Shown piece after piece: positions 11,393 to 27,669 of a DNA stretch of 64,000 bases. The notes below the pieces were generated by a model. The model searched no databases. It was given only the letters and a program-made list of their open reading frames with translations, and was not told the DNA's origin. Both the position numbers and the translations under genes were made by a program. Positions within the stretch are counted from its first letter, which is position 1. The number at the start of each line of letters is the position of its first letter. The stretch is taken from positions 2,852,001-2,916,000 of the forward strand of contig RQOL01000876.1 in NCBI GenBank assembly GCA_013076295.1, written 5' to 3'. This stretch comes from Sanderia malayensis (taxonomy: Eukaryota > Cnidaria > Scyphozoa > Semaeostomeae > Pelagiidae).

Positions 11393-13253
11393 ATGGCAGT
11401 ACAAGGTACCACGTTGAGATCTGAATTTCTTGTTATTGGTGGCGGTGTATCTGGGGTTTGTTGCGCGCAAACGCTGGCACAAACAAACTCAAATTCTTTG
11501 ATTACCATAATTGTTGCAAAAGATTTGGTTAAACTTGTTACAAGCAGAAAGAAATTGACTCGAACACTGGAAGAAATCGAGATCGAGGAGAAGCGGTCAC
11601 TTTCATTGTCGCGCGAATTTTCAAATATTACAGTATTAAATGATCTGGTGGAGGCAGTAAATCACGATGGTAGGCTCAGTAAAAACTTCACTATTCGCCA
11701 TTATTCTCGCGGAAGGCAGGGTTAATGCGTGCCTTCTTGCAGCCAAGATTGTTGTGGCTAGGCTTTTATAAAAGGCCCTCCACTCTCCTTTATTGGGGGC
11801 ATGGTTCAAAGTAGACTTCTGATCGTTTTGCAGGTTCATATGTTTTGACAAAGAAAGGAACCCGTGTTAAATACAAAAAGCTTTGTATTTGCACTGGTGC
11901 GAAACCAAAATTGATCAGTAATAATGATAATGTGCTTGCCATACGGGATGTTGACAGCGTTGGGTTATTCCAAGAACGGTTAAAACATGCAACAAGGATT
12001 CTTCTTATTGGCAATGGTGGAATTGCATTGGAGCTTGCGTGAGTATTTTTTAAGGTTGTCTTCTTAGGAATGTGCAGAAATGCCTAAGTTTTTATGCATT
12101 GGTTGAGCTACTAATGGAAAGTTATCTACTTGTTTAGGTATGAGTTAAGCGGATGTGAAATTATTTGGGCAATCAAAGATGAAGCAATTGGAAATGTATT
12201 TCTTGATAATGCTGGGGCTGAGTTTTTGCTTCCAGTTTTGAATGAAAAGTTTACTTCAAACTCAAAGGGATGTAAAGCAGATAAAGTTATTTTTAAAAGA
12301 CACAAATATGCAACAGAAATGGAAGATTCTCATCAAGAAGGTTGGCTAATATTGATCTTATTTTCAATTTGAATTCCTGTGTGATATTTCTGCAATCAAT
12401 AAAGCCAATGGTTCTTGTTATAGGTACAATTGATGGAGATGTTTATGGAGGTGCTTTGGGTCCTGATTGGAGTATGAATATGCAACTGAAAGGAACAGAT
12501 GCGAATGCTATGGCAAGAAAAGTCCACATTGATTATGCATGTGAACTAAAACAAATAATGACAAAGGAGGAATTCAGATGCAAAAATTTACAAGTTTGCA
12601 AGTTACCAAATGATTTTAATTCAAAGGATGACTGGCCAGTCTATGTTGAATTGAATAATGGACATATTTATGGGACAGATCTGATTATATCTGCTACTGG
12701 CGTTGTACCAAACATTGGATTTCACGTAGTTGATTCTGATTTAATCTTAGCAGAAGATGGAGGAATTTCAGTTGATGAAAATATGAAGACAAATTTATCA
12801 AATGTATTTGCTGCGGGAGATGTTTGTACTGCATCATGGGATACTTCACCGAATTGGTTTCAAATGCGTTTATGGACCCAGGCATGTCAAATGGGTTGTT
12901 ACGCTGCCAAATGTATGATAGCAGATGATAAGGAGGAAGAAAATATGTCACTTGATTTCTGTTTTGAAATGTTTGCTCACGTGACTACATTCTTTGGATA
13001 TAAACTTTGCTTGCTGGGCAAATACAATGCCCAAGGACTCACTGATGGTTATGAAATACTTGTTCGTTATACACCTGGCAGAGAATATGTTAAAGTTGTT
13101 ATGAAAAATAATCGCATGATTGGAGCTTTATTACTTGGAGAAACTGACTTGGAAGAGACATTTGAAAACCTCATACTAAATGAAATGGATCTCAGCCAAT
13201 TTGGGGATAGTCTTCTTGACCCAAATATAGAAATTGATGATTTTTTTGATTGA
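11393..13253 (+). CDS. PYROXD1: PYROXD1, pyridine nucleotide-disulfide oxidoreductase domain protein 1
   Basis: Four exons: 11393-11669, 11834-12038, 12138-12340, 12424-13253; 504 residues against 500 in human, with unbroken colinear similarity. The FAD-binding motif VIGGGVSG lies near residue 14, the NAD(P)H-binding motif [11 protein letters not shown] near 155, and the second FAD motif FAAGDVCT precedes the C-terminal domain. Characteristic strings are [17 protein letters not shown]-like GALGPDW, and the C-terminal NIEIDDFFD (human NIDIEDYFD). The family is a nuclear-cytoplasmic flavoprotein reductase that protects the tRNA ligase complex from oxidative inactivation. The start is the first ATG after the upstream repeat array and matches the human N-terminus in length. 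ANKS6 begins 450 bp downstream on the same strand. Confidence 0.97.
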
Positions 13254-13702
13254 ATAATTAATTTTGTTTTGGTGGCAGATGAATATGAATTAATTATTTT
13301 GATAGCCTCTTTCTCATCCAGCCTCTTCTTCCACCAATCATATGTTCTTGTCAAAATTGTTTTTAACCATGGCGATCTGGATTTCCTGTTAATATTTTTA
13401 ATTATGGCTTTTAAAGGCATTTCTATGACTTTTACCAGTTGTGTGAGATTCAAGTCGGAAAGGAAATTATGAAGCTTGCATTTCAAAACGGTTTTGTAAT
13501 ACATTTTGCTGTTTCATTTGCCTATCGTTCTTCGTCTGAGCGTGCTGCTGTTGGCTTGGCCTAAGTCGATTATACATTTTTTCACCATGTAATTATGATG
13601 GAAGGAGTTACTAACGTGAAAGAACAGTAATTAGCATTGGCTGTACTGTTATGGTGGTGTTTGAGATTCTAAACAAGCAATGAAACAGAAAGTTAAATAA
13701 TC

Positions 13703-16700
13703 ATGCCGAGAACTAAAGATGTAAAAGCATTTGGTCTTCCAACAGCTGACAAAATAAGGTTGTTATTAAAGGCAGCTGAAAAGGGGAATATTAATGATAT
13801 TGTAAAGTTATTGGAAAATGATATTGAGACACAATCAACAACTTATATTGAACAAAGCGAATTAGGAATTGATTCTTGCGATGATGTTGGCTTAACGGCA
13901 CTTCATATTGCATCGACAAACGGCCACGAAAATGTGGTTCGATTCTTATTAACACGTGGTGCATCACTTGACATGAAGTGTCGCATTGGTTGGACACCAC
14001 TGATGTTAGCTGCCTATTATGGACATACGAATGTTGTTGTACTTTTAGCACAGAACAAAGCGAATGTCAATTCGTCGAATTTAATGGGAGCAACGCCGCT
14101 AGTCTGCGCATGTCGCTGTGGACATCATGACGTCATATCCGTTTTGCTTGAAAACGGAGCGAAAACCGAACAAACTGGTGAGCATTTTAATCCATATGCA
14201 ACAACACCTTTGATAACAGCCGCACAACACGGACATCTGAAGATTGTAAAGATTCTAATTGAGAATGGTGCTGATATTAATTTCAAACATCCAGTTACTG
14301 GCTGGACGGCTTTAATGATTGCTTCATTGAATGGTCATCTTGATATTGTCAAAATTCTCGTCGAATCTGGTAGAGCCGATGTCAATATGACGAATGATGC
14401 TGGCCAAACTGCTTTAGATGTTGCTTTTCTTCATTCAAGAAGAAATGTTAAAGTTTATTTGGAAAAGCGAACCTTGCACAAGCCGGAAAGCCAAGGTGGG
14501 TCACACGATGCATCATTTTTTAACATCCATCTTTGCTTCAGTTCACCATTTCAACTAATTCATTGTTTTAATTGCAGTGTCCAACCCATCGAGACCATCT
14601 ATCATCGAAGCCGCATTCGAAGGTAAAGAACTTTTTGTTCGGTTTCTGAATAATGTCATGACGTCACAAGAAATTCCTATCGACGTTTATTATTTTTCAG
14701 GGAACTACGAGAAAGCAAAGGAAATTCTGAAAGCAAACGACAAAGAAGTGAATGCACAAGGTATGATTAAAGAATGTAGAGTGTTTATTTTGTTTTATGG
14801 CTCATCGCGCGCACGTCATTCGAGTTTCAGCTGTGAATTTATGCGAATATATTTATTCTTTGCTCCTACAGACAGAGTATAAATAGCTTTGATATTTACA
14901 TTACAGATGCAGATGGTGCCACACCTTTGATTTATGCAAGCATGAAAGGACATGCCAACATTGTTGGTTTGTTTATTGAAAAGAATGCTGATTTGAATAT
15001 TCAAGATAAAGTCAACGAATGGACGGCATTAATGCAAGCAACATGCAATGGGTTAATATTCGCCACTAAAATTTACTTTTTTCACTTTGATGATCTGTTT
15101 CACTGCGTTTATTACAAAATTGTGTCTTTCTTCATTTCAGACATGTTAAATGTATCAATCTTTTGCTCAAAGCTGGTGCAGATATCAATTTAAAAGACAG
15201 CAAATCTCTGACAGTATTTGATCTCGCAACAACTGTTGGTTTGTTCTAATAATTATTCTTGTTGTTCATCTGTATTTTTTGTTTTCCGTGTAGTAAAGAG
15301 ATGTGAAACTCGGTATATTGTTCATGTTTTTTTCAAAGGAAACCCTGAAATTATTCGTATTTTGGCAAGAAAAGCATTAGATATTGGATCTAGCTTTGTG
15401 AACACTGACGGTCAGTGTTTGCTTCATTTTTATTTCCTTGACTCCCTCTAGTTGTGGCCTTTTCATTTGACACGTTATTTAGACTTAATTACATCAGCAA
15501 TATTTGAAGAAACGTTGTTATGTTTTTTCAGAATTAAACAGTTTTTCTGTCGGTGAGAAGGCTGAGAGGTAATTTCCTTTACTGGTGGAAATTGGATTTT
15601 ATTTCATTTAATTTTTGCCGAATAATTCTTCACACCACACTCATGACATGTTTTTATTTTAGCGAACAAAAAGGCTCTGTTATGGTAAGCTTTCAAAATC
15701 TTCTATCAATATCTCCTCTATTAATTTGTAACTAAATTGTAGCTGAATAGTAGACTATTTCGCAATGACGAAGGATTTGTTTATAATTAATATTTTTATT
15801 GTATTATTAGTCGTGGCTATCGAAGATGTCTGGAAAAATGCAACCTTGGAAAACATCTCGAAACTCATTTCCCACCACTCGAATTATACCGCATCCCCCA
15901 AATGGACTTGGCAGCTCAGTTGTCAATGAAAACTCAGATCCACAAGCTCTTGTTGACACTTATTCATTGCGATCATCAAGTTCTATTCTATCAGGTATCA
16001 AGTTATTTCCATTCTATTCCATTCTGCTTCACGAATTATTATTTTTAGTGCCGATTTAATTGACTTGATTTATTTTGTTTCGTTTATTAAGTTCTCGATG
16101 CTAATAAAGGTTCCAGAGAAAAACCAAAAATAGTAAGTTTAAATGCTGCTTTTTTTTACATACATTTACATGGATACATGTATGCCTTTACGCTGTTCAT
16201 TATGCATCATCTCATTTTCAGGCATTGGTATTTCCACAAGCAAAACTACCTGATGATGTCGTGGCACCGATCTTGTCTCCATTTGCTCGAAGGACAAGCT
16301 TTGAACTGCCAAAAATGCCAAAGGACTCAAAGTTTTCAAACAGTGGGGGAACTGATATATCACCACAAGTAAGCACTTGCTTATTCATTCACCACAAGTA
16401 AGCACTTGCTTATTCATTCACCACAAGTAAGCACTTGCTTATTCATTCACCACAAGTAAGCACTTGATTATTCATTCAGTTTTCAACAGCAGAATAGTAA
16501 TATTATCTATTGCATGTTTTGCTTGAGTTAAATTGAAGACTCATTCTTAAAATTAATTCCATTAATTGGCCACTGTTCAAGATTTAACAACGCAACGAGG
16601 TTCCTTTCACATGTATATGTTTAATAAAGTCCTTTTATTATTCCGTGTGCTTAAAAATGTAGAAACAGTTAATTTATATACATTAAAAGAGCGATGATGG

Positions 16701-18598
16701 TTTTTTTTTCAGTCTGCAATACCAATGCTTCAAATTAATGGACTGTCATATAAGAATACTATCAGTGATCTTGATTGGATCAATAACTCAGATGTAATTT
16801 CAATCATAAATTATATTTTAGTTTACCTGTAACACGACACCTAAAATATTTTTACGACGCACAATACTTTAAACTCTAGTCTTATAAGTCTTCAAAAATA
16901 TTTACTTTCACCTTAAACTTCATAAAGTTTCATCGCACATGGACTTGTAATTGTTAAAATAAATTAAAAAGTGTTCAATTTTTTCTCACAAGGGTTAACA
17001 AGGCTCTTGCATTTGCACTGGTATTTGATATCTTCATGCGAATATACTAACTGTTAGTTTATCTTTTTCGTTTCACAGAGCAGTAGTTCAGGAAATAGTA
17101 TAATCCTAAGGCAATCTGGATTTGGTAGATTAACAAACAGAGCCCAGGTTTCGCAATCCGCTCCATTCAATGCCGATTCACCTGATTCACCATTGTCTTC
17201 AATGACGTCAACTAATTCATTCTTCACGTCTGTCAGTAGACAAAATGGTCGGCCAAAGATGCCTTCTGTATCCAATGGCAACTTGAAGTACGCATGCGTT
17301 TACGATCCCTCTTTTTCTTTCTCTCTCTAAAGTCACGTGGGCTCAAAGTTAACCTGCCGTGGCATTTATATTGGTTCTTCACATACCACGATTCTTAGCT
17401 GCCCTTCTTATCCTACCAAGCATACTGCCAATAAATAGTAATAATTGTCTTGTGCTATGTTGATCAAACCATACCAAGAAGTGCAATTTCATTTGGAAGT
17501 AATGTTGATCTAGAATTGTTCATGTTACAGACGGCAAGTGAAGGCATTCAATCCTGAAACCAACAACACATATGGTAACCACATGAAGTCCCGTATTGCC
17601 AAGCATACATCAAGTAATACAAGTTCTGTGATTTCAGTCAGCACACATCACAGTGCACCAGTGAAGCCATCAATAGTACCCAGACCTCCTACTACAGAGC
17701 GTCATCATTCTATTTTTCCTACAATTAATCCCCAACACGAGAGATTGTTTTCACCATCTCATTACCTTAATTCTGAAGGTTGTTTTTCACTTTAACATCT
17801 ACTTAATTTGTCAATCGCATTTGTTTATTTTTGGAATAATACGCTGTTTTGGTTTAATTCATCATCTATTCTATTATTTAGGTGATGTATTAACAATGCT
17901 GGAGAGATTATCATTGGAAAAATACAGCACGAACTTTGAAGAAGAAGAGGTAATATATGATAATATATGATAATATATGATAACATATGATAATATATGA
18001 TAATATATGACAATATATGACAATATAATTCGAGGATGCAGACGATAAACCTAGCTTGGATTTTATCAATGATTTTCACCATATGACCTTGAGCGAGGCT
18101 TTATTTCGTGCTAAATTATTTGTTTGTTGCATGTAAGATTGATATGGAAGCATTTCTTACAATGAACGATGGTGACTTGCAATCGCTTGGCATCAAGCAG
18201 CTGACACATCGCAATCAAATACTTCGCGCCATTCGAGAACTAAATGCTGAAAAGGTATTTTTATTGCAACAAAAGATATTTGCATTGCAACAATATCGTG
18301 ATATTATCAATGAATTATTTATTTACCATGATGCTTTTCAGGGCAAAGAGAAAGATCAAACTCAAAGTTTTACCCAACCAATTCAACACAGAACAGGAGT
18401 AAAACAAGGTAATTTCTAATTATCCATCTTTGTTTTATGCGAATAAGGAGTGTTAGATATTGTTCACAGCTCCCAGCACAAGTATTTGTATTTCATCGTA
18501 TTTGTACTGTTGTGTTTTTAGCTCGCGGGTCAATTGCTTCAGCTCCGGGAAATTTGAATTATAATTCTTATCGAGCTACGAGCAAATTAAGAAGGTGA
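13703..18598 (+). CDS. ANKS6: ANKS6, ankyrin repeat and SAM domain protein (inversin compartment scaffold)
   Basis: Eighteen exons with consistent phases: 13703-14495, 14578-14622, 14701-14760, 14907-15051, 15141-15238, 15339-15410, 15532-15568, 15663-15684, 15811-15994, 16092-16132, 16222-16368, 16713-16793, 17079-17287, 17531-17778, 17882-17949, 18138-18254, 18342-18408, 18522-18598; 836 residues (human about 871). The N-terminal half holds ankyrin repeats, including [18 protein letters not shown] and [14 protein letters not shown] Ser/Pro-rich linker follows, then a SAM domain at about residues 728-790 ([13 protein letters not shown] start, then [20 protein letters not shown]) that closely matches human ANKS6. 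ANKS6 works with inversin, NPHP3 and NEK8 in the proximal cilium. Exons 7 and 8 are tiny and the least certain. Several introns contain minisatellites. Confidence 0.95.
16361..16476. repeat. 29-bp minisatellite that multiplies the exon 11 splice donor
   Basis: Four tandem copies of a 29-bp unit starting at 16361, 16390, 16419 and 16448. The first copy spans the ANKS6 exon 11/intron boundary: CACCACAA is exon and GTAAGC is the donor. Each further copy repeats the same CAA-GTAAGC context, so three extra donors of equal strength lie in the intron. Use of a downstream donor would meet an in-frame TAA in the second copy. Confidence 0.95.
17951..18030. repeat. 10-bp AT minisatellite in ANKS6 intron 15
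   Basis: About eight copies of a 10-bp unit (TAATATATGA, with TAACATATGA and CAATATATGA variants) begin directly after the exon 15 donor. It is a simple low-complexity array with no coding potential. Confidence 0.9.
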
Positions 18599-19873
18599 TG
18601 CCAAATTCCACCTGCCGATATGACCATAGTCAACAGAAAGCTGTTTTTCTATTCACTATGATATGAATCGAAATTATATCGTTCTTTATATTATATAATT
18701 ATTGTACCAGTTAGTATCGTAATTTGACCAAATATTATATGAATATTTATTATCGGGAAATTTATTTGCTACGTATTTTTTAGATTACATTGTTTGTTGT
18801 TAAAGAATTTTAGAGCAAGATTTTGTAGATATTCATGAGATGGTAAGTTGTTTTAAATAATTGTTTATTATCTTTTAAGTGTATTTGTTGACTTATTTGG
18901 ACAGCTGGAACATTTTTCATTTTTAGTTGCCTTTTTTATGACAGTCTGATATATATTAATTATTATTATTATTACTATGAAGCATAAGAGCACAGTTGGC
19001 ATAAATCCAATAAATGAAATGTTCCTATGATAGAAAAAATAGAATCATCATTTCTGTTGATCACATTGGGTCAGTTGGATCTTGGGGTCCAATAAATAAG
19101 AGCAAGTTCGAAGACAATGTCCCTGATTTTGTAAGACACCATTATGATGAAATTATCATAACTTTGTGTGAATTTTCGAGAGCTTCCATATTGTCACGTG
19201 ATTACATAGCCGACTACATCCATCGACACAAACGAAGAAAGGTAGGCCGTGTGAAATTTCATCAAAACCAAGAACATATTATTTTTAACGAGCACAAATC
19301 AGCATTGAAGTAGAAAACTTGTGGACTACACGATGCTATTAGTATTGCCGAAAGTGTATTTATACTGAATGTTAATTTAAAATGTTATATTGGTAAGTCT
19401 TACATCTTTTTAATGCTTCTTAATTTAAAACTTTTGAGTTTATTTTCTTCTTTGCGATGACGAAAATTGTAGATTGTTCTCGGGAACAACTTTTGCTTCA
19501 TTTTCATCGTTTAGTCGCTTATATATTCAATACTGTTCTTTACCCATTTCAAAATACCATTGCTTATCATTCGGTTGAGATAAGTCTTATAATATACATT
19601 TTTATATATAATTGTTACTCATTTGGGCCTAAGTCATTAGGTAAGCAGATTATTCCTATTCCTTCCGCTTTGCGTCAGCTGCTATCCAAATCTCGCCTCT
19701 AGCTGTTTCGTTTTTTGCATGATCGTTGAATAAGATATTACTTCATCAAGAAAATTCGACACATTGATCGTTGGCTAATGTGGCATTCCAGATTGAATGT
19801 AGCTGCATCTTAAAATAACAGTTTTGTCTGAAATATTTTATTCCAGAACTTATTTTTGGCAAATTTGTATAAT
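18599..19873. other. Intergenic region with one unassigned 99-codon open frame
   Basis: The region lies between ANKS6 and the HECT ligase. The only notable frame is 19014-19313 (plus), starting MKCSYDRKNRIIISVDHIGS and ending with a basic tail; it opens directly after an in-frame TAA and I do not recognise it. Near 18813-18842 a TTTTAG acceptor, a 29-base stretch and a GTAAGT donor look like a small exon, possibly an alternative 3' exon of ANKS6 joined from the AAG-GTGATG site at the ANKS6 stop, but no clean reading frame supports it. Confidence 0.35.
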
Positions 19874-25355
<5,482 letters not shown>

Positions 25356-26151
25356 TCTACCCTGGTAAAAGGATTCTTTTAAGAACAAATGTGTTCTGTA
25401 ATCTAATATTTGAATTCTTTGTCAAGAATTGTGTACATTTCAATGTATACCCTGGTGCATGCTAATATCACCCAACCAACAGCTTTCTTTATTCTTCTTG
25501 GTTTGCATACCTTCTTCGATAAAAGTAACTTTACGATGATTAATATTACCCAGTTGAAATGATTGCAAACTTACAAAGTAATCAATAGAGAATTGAGATG
25601 GATAAAGTCAACCTTTAAAAATCTGGCGTATTTCTCTGAGATCTAAAGATATCTTGCTGTCCACACAGTAATGTTAATCTAAAGAAATAATTATTATCCT
25701 TGAAGACCATTTTATATTTACTGTCTATTCATTGATCTATTTTTTAGAATTTATTTCCCATTCACACGATGTAGTATATTAATAATTGTCATTTAGTTAA
25801 GTGAATCATATTTTGTTTAGATTGGGTTGTCCTCATAGTTTAATTTTTATTTCATCAGCACCACTGTGTACGTTTTAGATAACGCTATGAAATGTATTAA
25901 CTTGAATAATAGTAGCTCGTATCGCACTGAGACATATCACTGTGTATGCACCGTTGCCAGCGGATTAACAGATAAATAAGCCCACCCCCTATTGGCACTC
26001 TTTCTTCCCCCCAACCTTGTACCATGTTGAAGAATTCCAGGAATCAGTATGGGAATCAGGGACAAATTCATATGCAGATTGAGGTGAATTACAATGAGTT
26101 AGTTTATAACGTCGAAGGAGCCGAAGAAGGCAATACGTATTGAAACTCGCG
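25356..26151. other. Intergenic / 3' UTR of the HECT ligase
   Basis: About 800 bp of AT-rich DNA between the HECT ligase stop codon and the DUSP start. I see no open frame or repeat worth naming; it presumably contains the 3' UTR of the first gene and the promoter of the second. Confidence 0.6.
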
Positions 26152-27548
26152 ATGGGAAATGGCATAAATAAGGTACTTTCAGCTTATTTATTCCAATATA
26201 GTAAGTTATTATCTGTAGTTTGTTATCTTTCGGTCATTATACAATGATATGTGGGCTTTTTTCATGGCTTGGGTAGAAGTAACAAGCATAATCTGCTAGC
26301 CATTGGCTCAAAATTATTCATGCAGCGATGTATTTATTTGGGCCTTTTCCAGGCATCACTATGTGCTGCCTGGAAAAGGCCCAATTTGAACGGATTTTTT
26401 TGTTTTAAGGTCATTCCTGGTTTGTACATTGGAAATTTTAGAGGTAGTTGATTAACTATTAACTTATTTGTTTTATTCATTTCAAACCCTGGATTGTTCA
26501 CCAGAATGACGTTAATTAATAATATCGAAATATGTTTTTTGCAGATGCAAAGGATGTACCAAAACTAAAGGAAAACAATATCAACCATATTGTTGCAATC
26601 TACGATAATCCTACACCTGTTTTGCAAGTACGTTTTAATATTTTATAATGATGTTCTTCAGCAACACTTCTCCCAACAAAATTTCTAAATTAGTCTTTTA
26701 TTTCTTACTCAGGGATTTAACTACAAATGTGTGCATGCTTCAGACACTCCATCTCATGACATGTAATATTTGCTTCATTTAATTTATTTATTTTGTTGAT
26801 GCTTTACTTGGAGGTTTTTTGCTAAAACTCTTTCTGTTTTAGATCAAAGCATTTTTATGAATGCATCAAGTTCATTCACAAAGCAAGGTACATCTTATTT
26901 TTGACAAAAAATATTTTTTATGATGTTCTCTATTGGAAAATGTGTTGAAATAATTCCATATTTGTTCCTGCAGAATATCAGGTAATGGAGTGTTAGTTCA
27001 TTGGTAAGCATGTATGCTTATTTGAGTCAACAGTTTTTGTAAGAAATTGATGTCCTCATATTTTGGTTTCATGTCATTCTGTGTTTGTATATAAAAGATG
27101 AATTTTTTACAGTATTGCTGGGGTTTCCAGATCTACTACAATAGTTGCAGCATACTTAATTACTGTTGCCAAAATTGGATGGAAGGATGCGATAAGATTT
27201 GTGCAAAATAGCAGAAGTGTTGCCAATCCAAATTATGGATTTCAAAGGCAACTCGAAGAATATGAATTTAAGAAAGCAGATGAGGTAAGTTTAATCCTTT
27301 CTCCTTTTTGCGCTGCTTGATATAAAATTAATATCAGCAAAATGCGATTTCAAAATGTTGCTCTCTTCCAGGTAAGGCGTAGGTTATTGAAAAAGTATCC
27401 GCTAAATTCAAGTGATGAAGCTTATGTGCAAGAGATTCTTTCCACATTGAAAGATATCTCAACCACTTCTGAAGAATCAACATTGAACTCAGAAACATTT
27501 CGTAGTTATGAGAATAAACGGGTAATTCCTAATAAAGATAAAGCATGA
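26152..27548 (+). CDS. DUSP22/DUSP15: Dual-specificity phosphatase of the DUSP15/DUSP22 type
   Basis: Eight exons: 26152-26172, 26410-26443, 26545-26627, 26713-26762, 26843-26887, 26974-27003, 27113-27284, 27372-27548; 203 residues. The first exon is only MGNGINK, matching the N-myristoylated MGNGM(N/T)K start of vertebrate DUSP22 and DUSP15, which supports the start choice. The catalytic loop VHCIAGVSRSTT contains HCX5R, with the cysteine at residue 88, the same number as in human DUSP22. Other diagnostic strings are PGLYIGNF and ANPNYGFQRQLEEYE. These small phosphatases act at membranes on JNK-pathway and other kinases. The C-terminal tail (about 45 residues) is Ser/Thr/Glu-rich and not conserved. 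A polyadenylation signal follows at 27592. Confidence 0.95.
26338..26384. repeat. Perfect 18-bp hairpin in DUSP intron 1
   Basis: TTGGGCCTTTTCCAGGCA (26338-26355) and its exact reverse complement (26367-26384) are separated by an 11-base loop. The stem has no mismatch and is the most GC-rich spot in the intron. It could be a small-RNA precursor or a miniature inverted-repeat remnant. Confidence 0.9.
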
Positions 27549-27591
27549 GACCAAGATCTTGCTTTTCATTTTGCATTATTATTTTTTATTT

Positions 27592-27597
27592 AATAAA
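27592..27597 (+). terminator. Polyadenylation signal of the DUSP gene
   Basis: AATAAA, 44 bases after the DUSP stop codon and upstream of the LINE. Its position fits a short 3' UTR, so the LINE probably lies just outside the transcript. Confidence 0.65.
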
Positions 27598-27669
27598 TGC
27601 ACCCAATAATCTCTAAGATAATGATATTTCAATGTAATTTTTTATAATTACATAGACTAACAGTTAGGT

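Noticed and set aside
16361..16476. CRISPR-like 29-bp repeat
   Set aside because: The repeats are directly adjacent with no spacers; it is a minisatellite.
19014..19313. Independent gene between ANKS6 and the HECT ligase
   Set aside because: Single 99-codon frame directly after a stop codon, no known similarity and no clear splice partners; kept only as a note.
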